DNA of 64,000 bases from Lineus longissimus. Its lineage: Eukaryota; Nemertea; Pilidiophora; Heteronemertea; Lineidae. The translations under genes were made by a program, and so were the position numbers. The DNA is taken from the NCBI RefSeq assembly GCF_910592395.1, contig NC_088308.1:12603001-12667000 (forward strand), written 5' to 3'. The notes under the pieces were generated by a model that saw only the letters and a program-made list of their open reading frames with translations, searched no databases and had not been told where the DNA came from. Within the stretch, counting starts at the first letter, position 1. Each line of letters starts with the position of its first letter. Positions 11,907-23,302 of the stretch are shown piece by piece.

Positions 11907-12033
11907 TGTCAATTTGAAAGTACCTACTGGTAGCTTGCTTGCTGTGGTTGGGCAAGTTGGATCAGGAAAATCTTCTCTTGTTTCTGCATTACTTGGAGAG
12001 ATGATCAAAGACCATGGGACAGTCCAAATAAGG
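11907..12033 (+). CDS. ABCC1-like: ABCC1-like exon: NBD1 Walker A
   Basis: The exon is 127 bp; its first base completes an asparagine codon and the exon ends in phase 0 before GTAAGAAT. It encodes [20 protein letters not shown] followed by [12 protein letters not shown] and the strand KDHGTVQIR. Walker A is GQVGSGKSS at 11950-11976, where the lysine and serine bind ATP phosphates and magnesium. It matches the MRP1 block GQVGCGKSSLLSALL. The next exon is 32 kb downstream yet continues exactly (GSVAYV). Confidence 0.96.
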
Positions 12034-12975
12034 GTAAGAATTAAATGTATTATCCTACTGGATATCAAAACAACATTTCCTACCTGCCTTCAGAGTACAT
12101 GGTGACCGCAAAAAATGCAACCCATGAATAATGTGTCCTTACAATTCACAATCATTTTGGAACTCCAACTCCAAATTTTTTGAACATTGACTCTAGCCTT
12201 TGTCTGACTTTCACATAAAATGTCCAGCCTGGGACTCTTGTCTTTGTGGAATGTAATTTTGAAGAAAAAGGGTGAATTAGTCCAGGAGGGCTTTTGCAAA
12301 TTGTCGATAACAAAAGTGGAAAGCTTGACAGGCCATGCCATTGGATGGCTGTCATTGCTCTGTCAGATTTTCTATTGTTTGCAGGCTGTGTTATAAGAGA
12401 GTCTGCATTGACAAACCCCAAAGATCAAAATATGAGCCATCTCAATCGAGTGTATTCAATTTCACCTGATGTTTTTGAATGGATCACAATTGATAAGAAC
12501 TTCACTTCAAGCACATGAGATGAAATTTTACACCTGATGCAGTACAGCTCAGATTTGATCTATAGGGTTTTCAGTGCAGCATGTCAAAGAAGAGAAGTCC
12601 AAGCATTTGAAAAACCTGAAATAAGAGCAATAGCACCCATTAAAAAGGCACAGCCTGTCAAAGATTGCATTTGTGTTATTGACAATTTTCATTTATGAAG
12701 GTGGTCAAAGGCATTATCAACATTTGACGACTTTCTATGAAAGGGCATACCACAAGACTAACTGATTCCCAGACTTGCAAATTTATGTGCAAGTCATATG
12801 TGCACAGACTGGAGTCATTGTGCACAAACTTTTGAATCGAATTAGGGTTACCTTTTTTGGGTCCCCTGTACCAGATTGTTACCCTCCCTCTTCACTCTTT
12901 GACTCTATTTTAAATAATAGCTCCGAATTTGTTTCAAAAACTTGTACACAGAGGGACATTGGGATGTTTGCAGCT
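12034..12975 (+). other. Start of the 32-kb intron, unassigned
   Basis: Open frames around 12294-12520 and 12775-12981 do not resemble a family I recognise. No terminal repeats are visible. Confidence 0.5.
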
Positions 12976-13440
12976 TATTAGCTCAGAGATAGTCAAATAG
13001 ATATTCGAGTGGTGTCCGTCCTTCCTTCCATCCATCCATTGACAAATTGGGCATTTTGTCGCACTTCAAATCTGGCTGTTGGGAAGAACAGCCCAAAATA
13101 TGTTGCTGACAGAAAATTCAGCGTGATTTGACTACAATTCAGCCCACCAGGGGGAAAAATATTGTTGCTTTATTCCATCTGATAGAATTTTGAAATAAAG
13201 TTGAAGGGGTCTGCATAATATTGAGGTTTTGATACAAAATTGATTTGTTTTGATTTGTATCACCAGTTGGTGGTATTGGGCAAAAAATGTAAGTTGGCAC
13301 ATTGCCAGCTGTTTGAATTTCGCGGTTCGAGGCAACACTTGTGCATCCAGAGCAGCCAATCTTGACACTAGGGGGGCTGGTTTTGTTCCTAACAATGCCT
13401 CTAGTACTAGGAAGTTGCAACCATCTTGAAAAGCAGTGCC
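12976..13440 (+). mobile_element. Family A HINE-like element, truncated copy 2
   Basis: It starts TTATTAGCTCAGAGATAGTC, then GTCCGTCCTTCCTTCCATCC, and its following ~400 bp parallel copy 3 (GGGCATTTTGT, ATTCAGC, CACCAGTTGG). No 3' hairpin end is found before the next element begins at 13463, so the copy is truncated. Confidence 0.55.
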
Positions 13441-13462
13441 AGGGATATAGAAAAGGAAATAA

Positions 13463-16400
13463 TTTTTACCCCTCAGCCCAAATGGGCTAGAGGGGTATTG
13501 TCATCACGTGCACCGTCCGTCCGGGCGGGCGTCTGCTACTTGGTTTCCGTCGATTTCTAGGAGAACGGCTTTGACAATCAATTCAATTTTTGGTATGTAC
13601 ATTGGGGGTGACTAGAGGAAGTGGTCGGATCAATTCATTTTTAGCTCAGCTGACAAAGTCAGCGGAGCTAGTCAAATAGCTATTCAATTGGTGTCCGTCC
13701 TTCCATCCATCCTTCCATCCATCCAGCCATCTGTAGACAAAGTTGGGCATTTTGTAATCATACAACCGAGGCACTTCAAATCTAGTCTTGCTTATAAACA
13801 CCGCAGAAAATGTTGCTTACGGAAAAAAATTTGGGCGATTCGACTCAAATTCAGCTCCCCAGGGGGCAAAATGCGTAAATGAAAAAACAATTTTTGGACG
13901 CTCTATTCCAGCAGATAAAAGCTTGAAATAAAGTTGAAAAGGTCTTCATGATACAGAAGTTTTGATATAAAATAGATTAATGTCGATTTATGTCACCAGT
14001 TGGCGGTAGTGAGCAAAACTGTTGTTTGACCCCGGATGACCCCGCTTTAAATTTCCCGCCGAGATTACCTGGAGAACTATCATCAAGAAAATGGCGGCGA
14101 CCTTTTTATTTCTACCGGAGCGATGATTTGCAAGTGACAAATTTTCTTATTTAAGCCTTTACGGAAATGTATTTTGGTACGAAACTTCACACGTTTATAG
14201 AAAAGATCAACGAGAATGTGTTCAAATGCCCTCATAACGATGAGTTCAACGGAATTTGGTCAAAACAACCTTCGAATGGAGTCAACTTTCTTTGCGAAAT
14301 TGAAGCGACGACCTCATTATTTATCGTAATTTATGCAGATCTGAGTCCAGCTGATGGGTGATGTTCTGATTTGTGTTCAAACTATTGGAAACTTCGGAAA
14401 TTAGTTCTATTAATTCTACTATTCTGCAGGAGTATATTATAGCCATTGATGTTGACAGCTAAAAGCACGAAAACTTTGTTGTTGATCGTCGGGGCGGATT
14501 GATATGTGGTTGTGCGTCCAAGGCGATTAGGTCATTCAGTTAGTTTGAAAAAGATCATGATCATAAAGATGCGTGTTGTGTTATCATAACCGGAAAATAA
14601 GTTGAAGTTATTATTAGTACTACGATTATTACATGAGTAAAAAGTAGACGTTTAAAGCAACACAATAATGTTACTCCCGTAAAAAAACTGTCAATTCTCC
14701 TTACCACAGAAGCCAAGCCATCACTGTTATAGTGTTATGTTATGCAGGGGCTTAATCAATTACCTGCACTCCCTGTGGGGTGAATAACATTACCTTTTGA
14801 ACAGCTGGCTGTAGGGGGATGATTGGAACAGCCGGTATACCTGCTGACCTGCTGAACCCAGGTTAATGTTATTTTCAATCCACGATTGCAGGTCACCTGA
14901 TTTTCTAGATTTCGCGGGAAATGAAATTGTAAACAAACGCATGTGTGCCTTGCATGTGTGCAGTTCAAATGTAAACAAAAATGTATTTTTGGTACTTTTG
15001 GTTGCTGGACTTGGGTTTTCCCGCAGTTAGGAGCTGGGGTCAAATTGGTGGTCAATTGTTTATGGGTGCTGTTTTAGTCAGAGGTAGCCCTTGATTATGA
15101 AATGAAGGGATTTTCAAATTAAGGTGACCATGGTCTTTTTATGTGCTCACCACAGCTTTCATTTTCAATACTTGATGGATATGAAGAGGCGTGCGGAACC
15201 TGACATGGCCTTACCAAGGAGCTCCTCACGGTGCTGAACTTCTAGCTTGCCTGTCGACTAAGTGCCTTTTTGACCGTGACATTGCTACATGTAGGAGGAG
15301 CACGCATTTTAAATTTATAGTAGTGATAGTACAGTTGGTTCGAGCCATTTGGAAGCCGACATGTGAAGGCCGATCTGGGTTCTCCTTCTTCTCCGTATAA
15401 AAAGGGTCATATTGCTGACTAAGGAACAAGGCATATTGGCATTGCCTCATCATCTCTATCGGACCAATTGATATACTTTTATATGCACGCATACATCACG
15501 CCATTTCAGGGTCTGAGTCTGTGGACAATTGGTTTGATTAATTTGTCTCTTCGATATTGCTCCTTTATTGCATTAGATTTTCATCGCAATTCAATCTATT
15601 CAAGATGTAGCCAATTTGAACCTGTCTGCGCCAAGGATAGATCGACTCACTAGAGATACGCAGTAGAGCACAATGTCATGACCCCTTGTATTGTAAATTC
15701 CAACCACCTGCAGGACAGGTCAATTTCTCTCAATAAAATTAATTTTGTTGACTCCTGTAACCTTACCTTATTAAAAAAAAGACAGTGGTGTTAGTCCCAA
15801 ACTGGTCATTTCTATTTATTATGACCTCTGTTAAATCAGGATACCTCTCAATTACAGACAGCATTTTGTATCCTTGTGCTGTACAACCCAGCCTGGACAT
15901 ACCGCAGTTGTCCATGGAGAAGTCTCATCCTCTCTGACACTTCTTTTCTGTAAAGCTACCGATACAACATACTGAACTAGGGATATATTCCGTTGCCTCC
16001 TGTAATATTTACATACCATGGCTGATTAGTTCAATCATATTTCATCCAGCTGGCAGCTCTGCATTGGAAATTTTAGTGGTATAACGTGTTCTCTTGACCT
16101 TCAAACAGTAGTATAAAGCCGATATTTACTACTTTACACCCTCAGTCCTATGTTATTAGGTCATCCAGCTGAGCGCCAGGCCCTTGGGCCTCTTGTTGGT
16201 ATGTACATTGGGGGTGACTAGAGGAAGGTTCCTTTCGAAAACAGGCTCGTTTTTATTCTCAATATGGTCACCAGGGCAACGTGCTTGAAATCGGTTTTTG
16301 TGGAGAACGGCTTGGAGGATGGAATCAATTTTTAGTGGGTGTAGGCCTAATGTAGTTTTGTAAGGGGAAGGTTCCTTTCGAAAATCAGCGCGATTCGAAA

Positions 16401-16550
16401 TTCAATATGGCCGCCACGCTCTCATCGTCAAAATATGTTTCCACAATTTTAATTTCCATATGCAAACTAGCCACTCCACTAAGCCAACTTCACCATTATC
16501 TCACCTTCAACCTTAATAGGCTGAGGGGTTATGCTCGCTTTGCGATGGTA
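13463..16550 (+). mobile_element. HINE-like element, CCCCTCAGCC family, interrupted by family A
   Basis: It starts TTTTTACCCCTCAGCCCAAA with palindrome partner GGGCTAGAGGGG, followed by CGTCCGTCCGGGCGGGCG. It ends AGGCTGAGGGGTTATGCTCG with a CGC/GCG hairpin and a T-run, so CCCCTCAGCC is inverted at the two ends. The copy is split by the family A element at 13638-16197: GGTATGTACATTGGGGGTGA resumes just after that insertion. Without the insertion it is about 530 bp. A much longer relative is at 51888-55268. Confidence 0.62.
13638..16197 (+). mobile_element. Family A HINE-like element, copy 3 (2.56 kb)
   Basis: Left end TTTTTAGCTCAGCTGACAAA, palindrome partner TCAGCGGAGCT, then CCTTCCATCCATCC. 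Right end GCTGAGCGCCAGGCCCTTGG, hairpin, then CCTCTTGTT. Removing it leaves ATTCATTTTTGGTATGTAC, which matches the uninterrupted relative at about 54740-54765, so insertion was in a run of five Ts with no ordinary duplication. It carries no recognised coding sequence. Its last ~550 bp are a close duplicate of 4687-5244. Confidence 0.7.
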
Positions 16551-17180
16551 TTTTTTGATTTGCAAAGAGGCTATCGCATCACCAGTAAGCCCGCAAAATG
16601 ATTGCTGTCCTACGCTGCATTTACATTTCTCAAAAAAATCACCACAAAACCGAACAGAAAGTATAAGCTTTTATTTATAAAGATCATAATTTGTTATTTA
16701 TTGATAAAATAAAATGTTTCATGAGAGAAAGTGTTGCTAATTTGGCCTGAATAAGACTTACAGTCTGAACTGATGACGCAGTGTATGACATAGAATCATC
16801 AAACACCTGAATCTCAGGATGCTGATATCCAAGATGGCGGCAATTGATCAATTCCAGTGTCTGAAAATTTTTAATTTGGCACTCTGCGAGTTTGCCGAGC
16901 AACGTCACAGTTGCGCAGTTATGTTATGTGCACCTGAAGCTGCATGTAGACACAACAGCCATTTTGATAAGTGTGAAGCGATTATTTGAATGGAATCAAT
17001 GTATATCGATCAAACGCTCAATAGACCCGGTGAGATGTCTTGATTAGATTCTTGTGATTTGTTTAAAGGACCATTGGGATTTTTATTGCAGTGTGTTCTT
17101 TCTTTTGTTGGTTCATTAGAAAACTCTTTTTCTGAACGTGTTTAATGCTTTTCCAATTTTTTTTCATCAGTTATCCAATA
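16551..17180 (+). other. Unassigned intronic sequence
   Basis: No element ends or coding similarity are visible. An AAGATGGCGGC motif occurs near 16830 but is isolated. Confidence 0.45.
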
Positions 17181-17437
17181 TGCCTGCCAGGGCAGCCATC
17201 TTGAAATATGTTTCTGGGCATTTAAAGGAGAACACTTTCATGGATTGCAATGATTTTCACTATAGGGATTGCCAATGGTGAGACAAATGTTCCTTTCGAT
17301 AATGGGTGCCATCAACTATCCAAGATGGTCGCCAGGGCCGCCATCTTAAAATCTGTTTCCAGGCATTCAAAAGGAGGACGCTCTCATGGAATGCAATGAT
17401 TTTCGATGTTGGAATTGCCAATGGTTGGATGAAGGTT
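17181..17437 (+). repeat. ~145-bp tandem units, left part, interrupted by Gypsy
   Basis: Units share GCCATCTTGAAAT, GGAGAACACTTTCATGGA, TGCAATGATTTTC and ATTGCCAATGG. Starts are near 17193 and 17336, and the array resumes at 40655 (starts near 40700 and 40850). Joining 17437 to 40655 restores the unit GATGAAGGTTCCTTTCAATA, the same as the parallel position near 17288-17305. Confidence 0.75.
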
Positions 17438-17602
17438 TGGAATGAATTGAATTTTACCGCCGCGCTGCACATACAGCACGGGATCATGGGATTGTATTAT
17501 GTAAGGGGTTCAGCCATGTTTTTATTCTTATGCCGGTCGCTGATAATAAAGCTCTATGAAAGACATCCGATTTGTCCAATATATTAACCACCGACTCTTA
17601 CA
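17438..17602 (+). repeat. Gypsy 5' LTR
   Basis: It begins TGGAATGAATTG, ends CGACTCTTACA and contains AATAAA at 17545-17550, a likely polyadenylation signal. The other LTR begins TGTAATGAATTG, the more canonical TG start. Confidence 0.92.
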
Positions 17603-17615
17603 CGGTGGCAGCGGA
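17603..17615 (+). promoter_or_regulatory. Probable Gypsy primer-binding site
   Basis: CGGTGGCAGCGG follows the 5' LTR directly, where the tRNA primer anneals in this class. I cannot name the tRNA. Confidence 0.5.
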
Positions 17616-17740
17616 AAAAAACGCAGTCATGGTAAGAAAAGAATAAAGAGACTGTAAAACTGATATGCCCTGCAAATAGTGAGAAATGGCCGTTTGAAGC
17701 ACGACACAGCCGACGCAGTTTCGGAAGTCGAGAAACAAAC

Positions 17741-18076
17741 ATGGCGGACAAAATGCCCAAACTAGATTGGGGAGCAGGCGATGTGGCTGAAACGTTCAAG
17801 TTGTTCAGGTAGAGGTGTGAACTGTATTTCCGAATCAAAAAGATCACAGGCGAAACTGCAGTTGCCCACATACTCCTGGCTATAGGGGAAGAAGGACTCA
17901 AATGCTATAATAGGTGGGACCTGTCGGATGAAGACAGTAAAAAGCCTGAGGTGATTTGGCAACGATTCGAAAGTCAGATAGAGCCAGCAGAGAACTTTCG
18001 CATTTGTCATTTGAAGTTGCACGACTTCCGACAGAATCGGGGGGAAAATATCGATGATCCTGTTACGCGAGCAACT
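17741..18076 (+). pseudogene. Gypsy gag fragment with in-frame stop
   Basis: The frame from ATG at 17741 encodes a capsid-type gag start (ADKMPKLDWG...), hits TAG at 17810-17812, then continues with features of marine Gypsy gag: a YFRIKK motif, VAHILLAIGEEGLK and FRICHLKLHDFRQ. The homologous family has this alpha-helical region at the N-terminus of a ~300-residue gag. Similarity stops near 18076, where a CR1/L2-like reverse transcriptase fragment in the same orientation begins. The rest of gag and the protease are missing from the window. Confidence 0.75.
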
Positions 18077-18079
18077 GAC

Positions 18080-18376
18080 AGCAGCAAGCTCAAATATGGC
18101 GTTCCTCAGGGGTCGGTTCTTGGACCGAAGTTATACACGATGTACACTAAACCCCTGGGTACTCTTATTCAGATGCATTGCCTGGACTACCATATGTACG
18201 CTGATGATACACAGCTCTACATTTTCTTTCCCAAAAAAGATCTGGTGGTTCAAAGTAAAGCTGTCCAAAACCTCGAGACATGCCTTAAAGCCATCAGCAA
18301 TTGGATGAGCTCAAACTTTCTAAAACAAAACGGTGATAAGACAGAAGTGATGCTGTTCACCCTGCGTGGAGGCCAG
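18080..18376 (+). pseudogene. CR1/L2-like reverse transcriptase fragment, left piece
   Basis: The frame encodes LKYGVPQGSVLGP, the conserved RT block before the catalytic motif, then MYADDTQLY with the YADD active site, then SNWMSSNFLKQNGDKTEVML. These are palm-domain blocks of Jockey-group non-LTR elements (L2/CR1 type). The element is 5'-truncated, as is usual for target-primed insertion. It breaks at 18376 by insertion of a Harbinger element and continues in the same frame at 21353. Confidence 0.82.
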
Positions 18377-18592
18377 GGCCGGTATTCATAAACGTACTTA
18401 TGTCTAGGTGTAACGCCTAAGTACCCCATAAGTTAGGTGTTACGAACAAGTCGTATTCAATATGCTACCAAAGTGGTTCGTTACACCCAATTTTGCACTT
18501 AACTTTAAGACACCCCCAAGGGTGTCTTAAGTCGAAGTCCGTTCGCCATAAACTATATTTTCCATCCATTTTGGACAAGACAGCCAAGAGGA

Positions 18593-19638
18593 ATGGCAGC
18601 ATTTCTTTTGTTACGAGAACAGTTAGTTGGAGTGCGTGCGATTTGTCGCGAAAGGGTATTTAGAGACCGTCTGCATCCACTGGATGAATATGACGATGTT
18701 GAGTTGTACCAGCGTTACCAATTTGACCGTCAAACGATTTTGGAATTGATAGATGTTGTCGGAGATGAACTCGATCCCATCACCCTACGAAACCACGCAT
18801 TGCCAAGGGAATTGAAGGTTTTAGCACTTTACGCTTTTATGCTACCGGATCGTTCCAGTTGACTGTAGGCGACACAGTACACGTCTCACAGCCAACTATG
18901 AGCCGTGTAGTTACCCAAGTTACAGCCGCTTTGCTCCCTTTACTGCCAAGAGTCGTGCAATTTCCAAGGAATCAAGATATTCCCAATATGGTTGATGAGT
19001 TCCATGAGATTGCCAATTTTCCCGGAGTTATTGGCCTAGTAGACGGAACGCACGTGTGGATTTTGGGCCCCACCCAACACGAGTGGCGATATGTCAACCG
19101 GAAGAACTATACGTCAATAAACAACCAAGTAGTGATGGATGCAAGATACAGATTTATCAATGTAGTTGCAAGATGGCCAGGAAGTACACATGATTCCGTT
19201 ATTCTAAGAGAAAGTGGCCTTGCAACTATATTTGAGGAACGAAATGGCGAGGAACTGCTTTTAGGCGATAGTGGATATCCCGTGCGACCATGGCTGATGA
19301 CGCCATTTCTTAATCCAAATACGCCACAGCAACGGAGGTACAACAGAGCCCACAAGAAAACAAGGTGCTTGGTTGAAAGAGGAATCGGCCAATGGAAAAG
19401 ACGATTCCATTGCTTACATGGGATGTTGAGGCACACACCACAGAAATGTTGCGAAATCATTGCTGTCTGCGCCATTCTCCACAATCTTGCAAAAGACAGA
19501 GCTTTACCAGATTTTGATGAAGATCCAATTGAACACCGCCCACAACCATTAGTCGACCCAGCAAACGTGATTGTTTTGCCAGACAGGATCAATGGGGCTG
19601 GAAGAAGAGATCAAATAGTCAATACCCACTTCAGATAA
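18593..19638 (+). pseudogene. Harbinger transposase (DDE_4, HARBI1-like), one frameshift
   Basis: Two abutting frames (18593-18862 and 18859-19638) make up one ~345-residue transposase. A shift near 18840-18850 separates LKVLALYAF from the helix-turn-helix region (TVGDTVHVSQPTMSRVV). The second part carries the catalytic triad: Asp in GLVDGTHV (residue 62 of that frame), Asp in LLLGDSGY (137) and Glu in CLVERGIGQWKRRF (173). VARWPGSTHDS and ILHNLA are family hallmarks. Such enzymes cut at element ends and insert with 3-bp duplications. Only the frameshift appears disabling; otherwise the gene looks young. The companion DNA-binding protein lies convergently at 19719-21034. Confidence 0.92.
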
Positions 19639-19718
19639 ATGTAAGTGAAATAAATGATGTGAACAATTATAATGTTAATCATGACTGTATTTCAACAATT
19701 GCACGAAGTTACAAATAT

Positions 19719-21034
19719 TCAAATATTTGTGAAATTGTAGTCTGAATGTGGTGCATGTACTTGATTACTTCCATAGGTGGTAGGCATGAATTGTCCATAA
19801 CCTAACTTTTGCTTCTTTAATTGAAGAACCTCTATTTCTAACGATAGCTTGTTCTTTTCCATTTGCAGCTTTTCAATCTCTAATGTGACTCTAGTCTTCT
19901 CGAGAGCCAAAAGATCCTTGTGCATCTCTGTAACTTCTGCAGCAGCGTCATCACATTTACGTTTCTCACTCTTTTCAGTTTCCTCAGGCAATGGCGGGCA
20001 TAGCTTGAACGGCAATGCTGCAGGTGGATTGAGACGCCGCGTTGTCGTGAAACGCACCACAGCTTCATTATTTGTGGATGGACTGGAAAACAAATACAAA
20101 TTTGTGTTAATGAGATGCACTATTGTAGCTTCTCTTTTCATGCCACATTGAAATGTTAATTACTGTCTAAATTGGTATTAATAAAAAGCTTGTCAGTTCC
20201 AATCTCATTCATAAATTGTGATTAATACCTTGTTAGACTAATGGGAATAGCCGATGTTGAAGGCTCATCCTGTGTCAAAGTTGCAGCATGTGACTTGGCC
20301 TGGTTGGAACATCGTGCATCTTTCATGGAACTGTCAATACCACCTTCTATATCATGTACAGTCGGATCGTTTTCTCCCAGTATTGCAGCCACTTTCTGCG
20401 AAATTTCGGCTCCACTGGTGCTGGACCACCTCCTACAAAAGGGATATTAGTTTGTTACAATACAACGTATAGAGTAAGGATGCATATCTTTAAGGCTTGG
20501 TTTTCATTGAGCTACACGGTATACTGATACGCTGGTTAACAAAAGTTTTATGGTCATGAACCCCACTGTGGGGCCTTTGTTCACCTGCGTGTCCGTATAC
20601 TGTGTAGCTCTATGTAAACCCAGGCTTAGGCTATAGAAGAAAATGGTTACAAACCACACGGCACCTAAAAAAACGGCACGTGCGCTGATGAGAAACAAGT
20701 ATTTTCAAATAGGCCTATTGTACATAAACAGTGATTGGCGCCCATTCTTACCTGTCTTTGCGAGTTCCTTCCTATAGACTCGATATTCATCTTTCATAGT
20801 AGAGCATATATTCTGCCATTTCTTCTGGAAATCTTTCTCACTTCTTACACAGAAGGGATTCCTTTTGTTCATTGCATCGGTGATATTTAACCTCGCATCA
20901 TGTTTCTTCCTATTTGAAACTGTGGAACTAAATTTCGACGTCAAAACACAAAATAACTTTTCATATTCGTCACACAAACGAAATTTCTCATCATCAGTGA
21001 AGTTTTTCTTCCGTCCCGATTTGTTCCCTGCCAT
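19719..21034 (-). CDS. Harbinger Myb/SANT-like companion protein, probably three exons
   Basis: On the minus strand, 21034-20752 encodes MAGNKSGRKKNFTDDEKFRL and continues through a trihelix/NAIF1-type Myb domain (FQKKWQNICSTMKDEYRVYRKEL), ending at a GTAAGAATG donor. A middle exon of about 20432-20231 is framed by TTTTGTAG and GTATTAATC and holds a polar linker. The last exon, 20082 to 19719, after TTTTCCAG, encodes a long coiled coil (LEIEKLQMEKNKLSLEIEVL) and a short tail. In this superfamily the companion protein binds element ends and imports the transposase to the nucleus. The phase from the first to the middle exon does not fit exactly, so one border or a small frameshift is unresolved. 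Confidence 0.75.
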
Positions 21035-21349
21035 GATTCAAGCAAACTGATTGCATCGGGCCTTTACTAGCGACTTATAACAGATGTGAGTAATGGGCAT
21101 TGCCTTATATGGAAACGTTCTCCATGCAATGAACCCCTGCCATAACCACATAAACCGCAAGAAATGTGATTGCAAACCCTAGCAACGGCGCAGAAAAAGT
21201 TTATTCGTTAGGCCTAACTTTAGGTCTTACGCTGAGCCAAGTCTAAGACTTAAGGTCCTTTATGAATACCGACATAGGTGTTACACCTAGCTGAGTGGTA
21301 CGCTCGTAGTTTAGGGGTCCTAACTTAGGAACGTTTATGAATACCGGCC

Positions 21350-21762
21350 CAGGCCATTGATCACATCTCATTTTCTGTTGATGGTTGCATCACTGAACCG
21401 TGCACAGCAGTTCGCAACCTGGGAGTTATCTTTGACCAGCACCTCACCATGGAGAGGCAGGCTAACTCTGTTGCTCGTTCCTGCTTCTCTCACCTCCGGA
21501 ATATTGGTAGATTGAGGAGTTATTTGCCTGCTGATGCAACCAAGTCACTTGTCAATGGTCTGGTAACATCTAGACTTGACTACTGCAACGCTCTTCTTGA
21601 TGGTGTCTCAGGTCAACTGGTGCAATCCCTACAGAAAGTTCAAAATGCCTCGGCACGTTTGATCACTCGTACTAAAAAGTTTGACCACATAACACCTATA
21701 CTGATCGACCTACATTGGTTGCCCGTGAAGTTTAGGATCCAGCACAAAGTTCTCATCCATGC
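21350..21762 (+). pseudogene. CR1/L2-like reverse transcriptase fragment, right piece
   Basis: It continues the frame broken at 18376 after one CAG copy. It encodes RNLGVIFDQHLTMERQ, then the thumb region blocks SRLDYCNALLDG, LQKVQNASARLI and HWLPVKFRIQHKVL, the usual C-terminal end of L2-type ORF2 proteins. The open frame from the methionine at 21449 is only a sub-part. It stops at 21762, where the BEL LTR starts, and the C-terminal end is not found on the far side of the BEL element. Confidence 0.85.
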
Positions 21763-22280
21763 TGTGGCGAATGGGAATTTGGACGTACGAAACAAGATGC
21801 GTCGTTCTTCTAATGCGTATTTATTTACACTATTAGGTAACATTGCATTCTGAAATATACAGAACAGTCAGTCAATAAAATGATCGAACATTAATCTTAC
21901 ATAATACACTAAATAGCCAATGAATAGAAATAAATTTACATGCAATCCGATCTATACATAATATTATATTCTATGATTAACGTACCTGAAGGTTTACGAC
22001 TTGTAATTGTTTCGGAAACTGAAGAAATTGAAAATACGGTGTTTCTCTGATGATGGATGAATTAAAATAAACACCTCCGAAACGTGCTGCTGCGGATGAC
22101 GTGCACTGTTAAGGTGAGCGTCACGGATGACGTGCGCTGCTGAAGCTGCGGAGGCGCAATATGATGGCGCGTCAAACCCGAATTTGCACGCGAAACAGTT
22201 CAGCACAACCCTCCGGGGCCAACGATAATAAGATACATTGTATTGATAATAACTATGCGGAGTCCATTTCCAAGATCACA
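21763..22280 (-). repeat. BEL/Pao 3' LTR (~518 bp)
   Basis: Read on the minus strand it begins TGTGATCTTGGAAATGG and ends CCCATTCGCCACA. Within it, a GGATGACGTGC block occurs twice (22090-22135). The inner boundary is set by the end of the integrase region and the TG start; the outer one by matching the remnant at 31182. Confidence 0.85.
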
Positions 22281-22360
22281 CAGCACTTCTGACCACTGCA
22301 TTTCTTTTCACCAGAGTTGGTTCTGACCTCTACGTTTCGGACAATATTGTCATCTCCGGG

Positions 22361-23302
22361 TTATACTTCGATTATCTGAGCAACATCCCACTTTCCCCGT
22401 GGAATGTTCTGATCTGTCAAGAGAACCACGTCCCCAACCGTAACATGACGTTTAGCATTCTGCCATTTGGCACGGCGCATGAGAGTAGAGAGGTACTCCT
22501 TGACAAATCGCTTCCAAAACTTCGTGGCGAGAGCTTGCACAAACTCGAAGCGTTTGTGCAGATTTTTCGATTCTACAAACGGCCCTTGTGGAATTTTTGT
22601 TGAAGCTCGTCCTATCAGCAGATGGTTAGGAGTGAGTGGACAGAAATCATTGGCATCATCGCTTCCGTATCCAATCGGTCTTGAGTTAACCAGGCTTTCC
22701 ACTTCGCTGAAAACAGTTGACATCTCATTCCATGTAAGCGTCTGACCACCCACAGTAATTCTAAGTCCGCTCTTGATCTGCTTGTTTAAGCTCTCTTAAA
22801 AGCCACCTTGGTGGGGACTCAAAGGCGTAATGAATCTCCAGTAGATATCATGAAGAACTGGAAATTCTTCCTACTGCTTGCGTCCCTCTTTGGTAAGTTT
22901 CCTGAGTTCCTTCTCAGCTCCAATGAAGTTTGTGCCGTTATCTGATATTATTGTCTTGAGCCATCCGCGACGCGAAGCAAATCTGCGAACTGCTTGGAGG
23001 AAAGATTGAGTCGACAAACTTTCCACTATTTCCAGATGAATAGCGCGAGCAGTGGCGCAAGTGAATATCGCGCCCCACGCCTTCATTTTACTGTTGCGAC
23101 CATATCTCAACATGAATGGACCGAAGAGATCCACTCCAGTAGTTGTAAATGGGGGTGCGAACAATCGGAGACGACTGGCAGGTAGATCACCCATTAGGGT
23201 GCTATGTGGTGGCTGTCTCAGCTTCCGGCAAATCACACAATTTTTCACGGTTTCTCTTGCGAGGTTACGACCTTTGAGAATCCAGTACTTGCTCCTACTC
23301 AC
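22361..23302 (-). pseudogene. BEL/Pao integrase, broken
   Basis: Minus-strand frames 23302-22871 and 22753-22361 cover the integrase. The first has the zinc-binding CVICRK motif, then the catalytic core with Asp in GVDLFGPF and Asp in ISDNGTNFIGAE. The frame ends with a stop near 22871. The region around 22800-22815 (SPHQGGF) has a TAA stop just before the usual catalytic glutamate segment. The second frame encodes LVNSRPIGYG and a C-terminal domain (GDVVLLTDQNIPRGKWDVAQ) typical of BEL. The enzyme would insert cDNA into the genome; this copy cannot. Confidence 0.9.

Larger units (their letters stand above)
18377..21349 (+). mobile_element. PIF/Harbinger DNA transposon 1, full length 2973 bp
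   Basis: The ends are GGCCGGTATTCATAAACGT and its inverse, flanked by the 3-bp duplication CAG (18374-18376 and 21350-21352). CWG/TWA 3-bp duplications are typical of the superfamily. Removing the element and one CAG restores the interrupted reverse transcriptase frame. It holds a transposase on + and a Myb/SANT coiled-coil protein on -, the standard two-gene set. Subterminal TAGGTGTAACGCC-type repeats occur near both ends. Confidence 0.94.

Noticed and set aside
12294-12518. Open frame in the 32-kb intron considered as an extra transporter exon
   Set aside because: The flanking exons join exactly in sequence and phase without it and it has no ABCC similarity.
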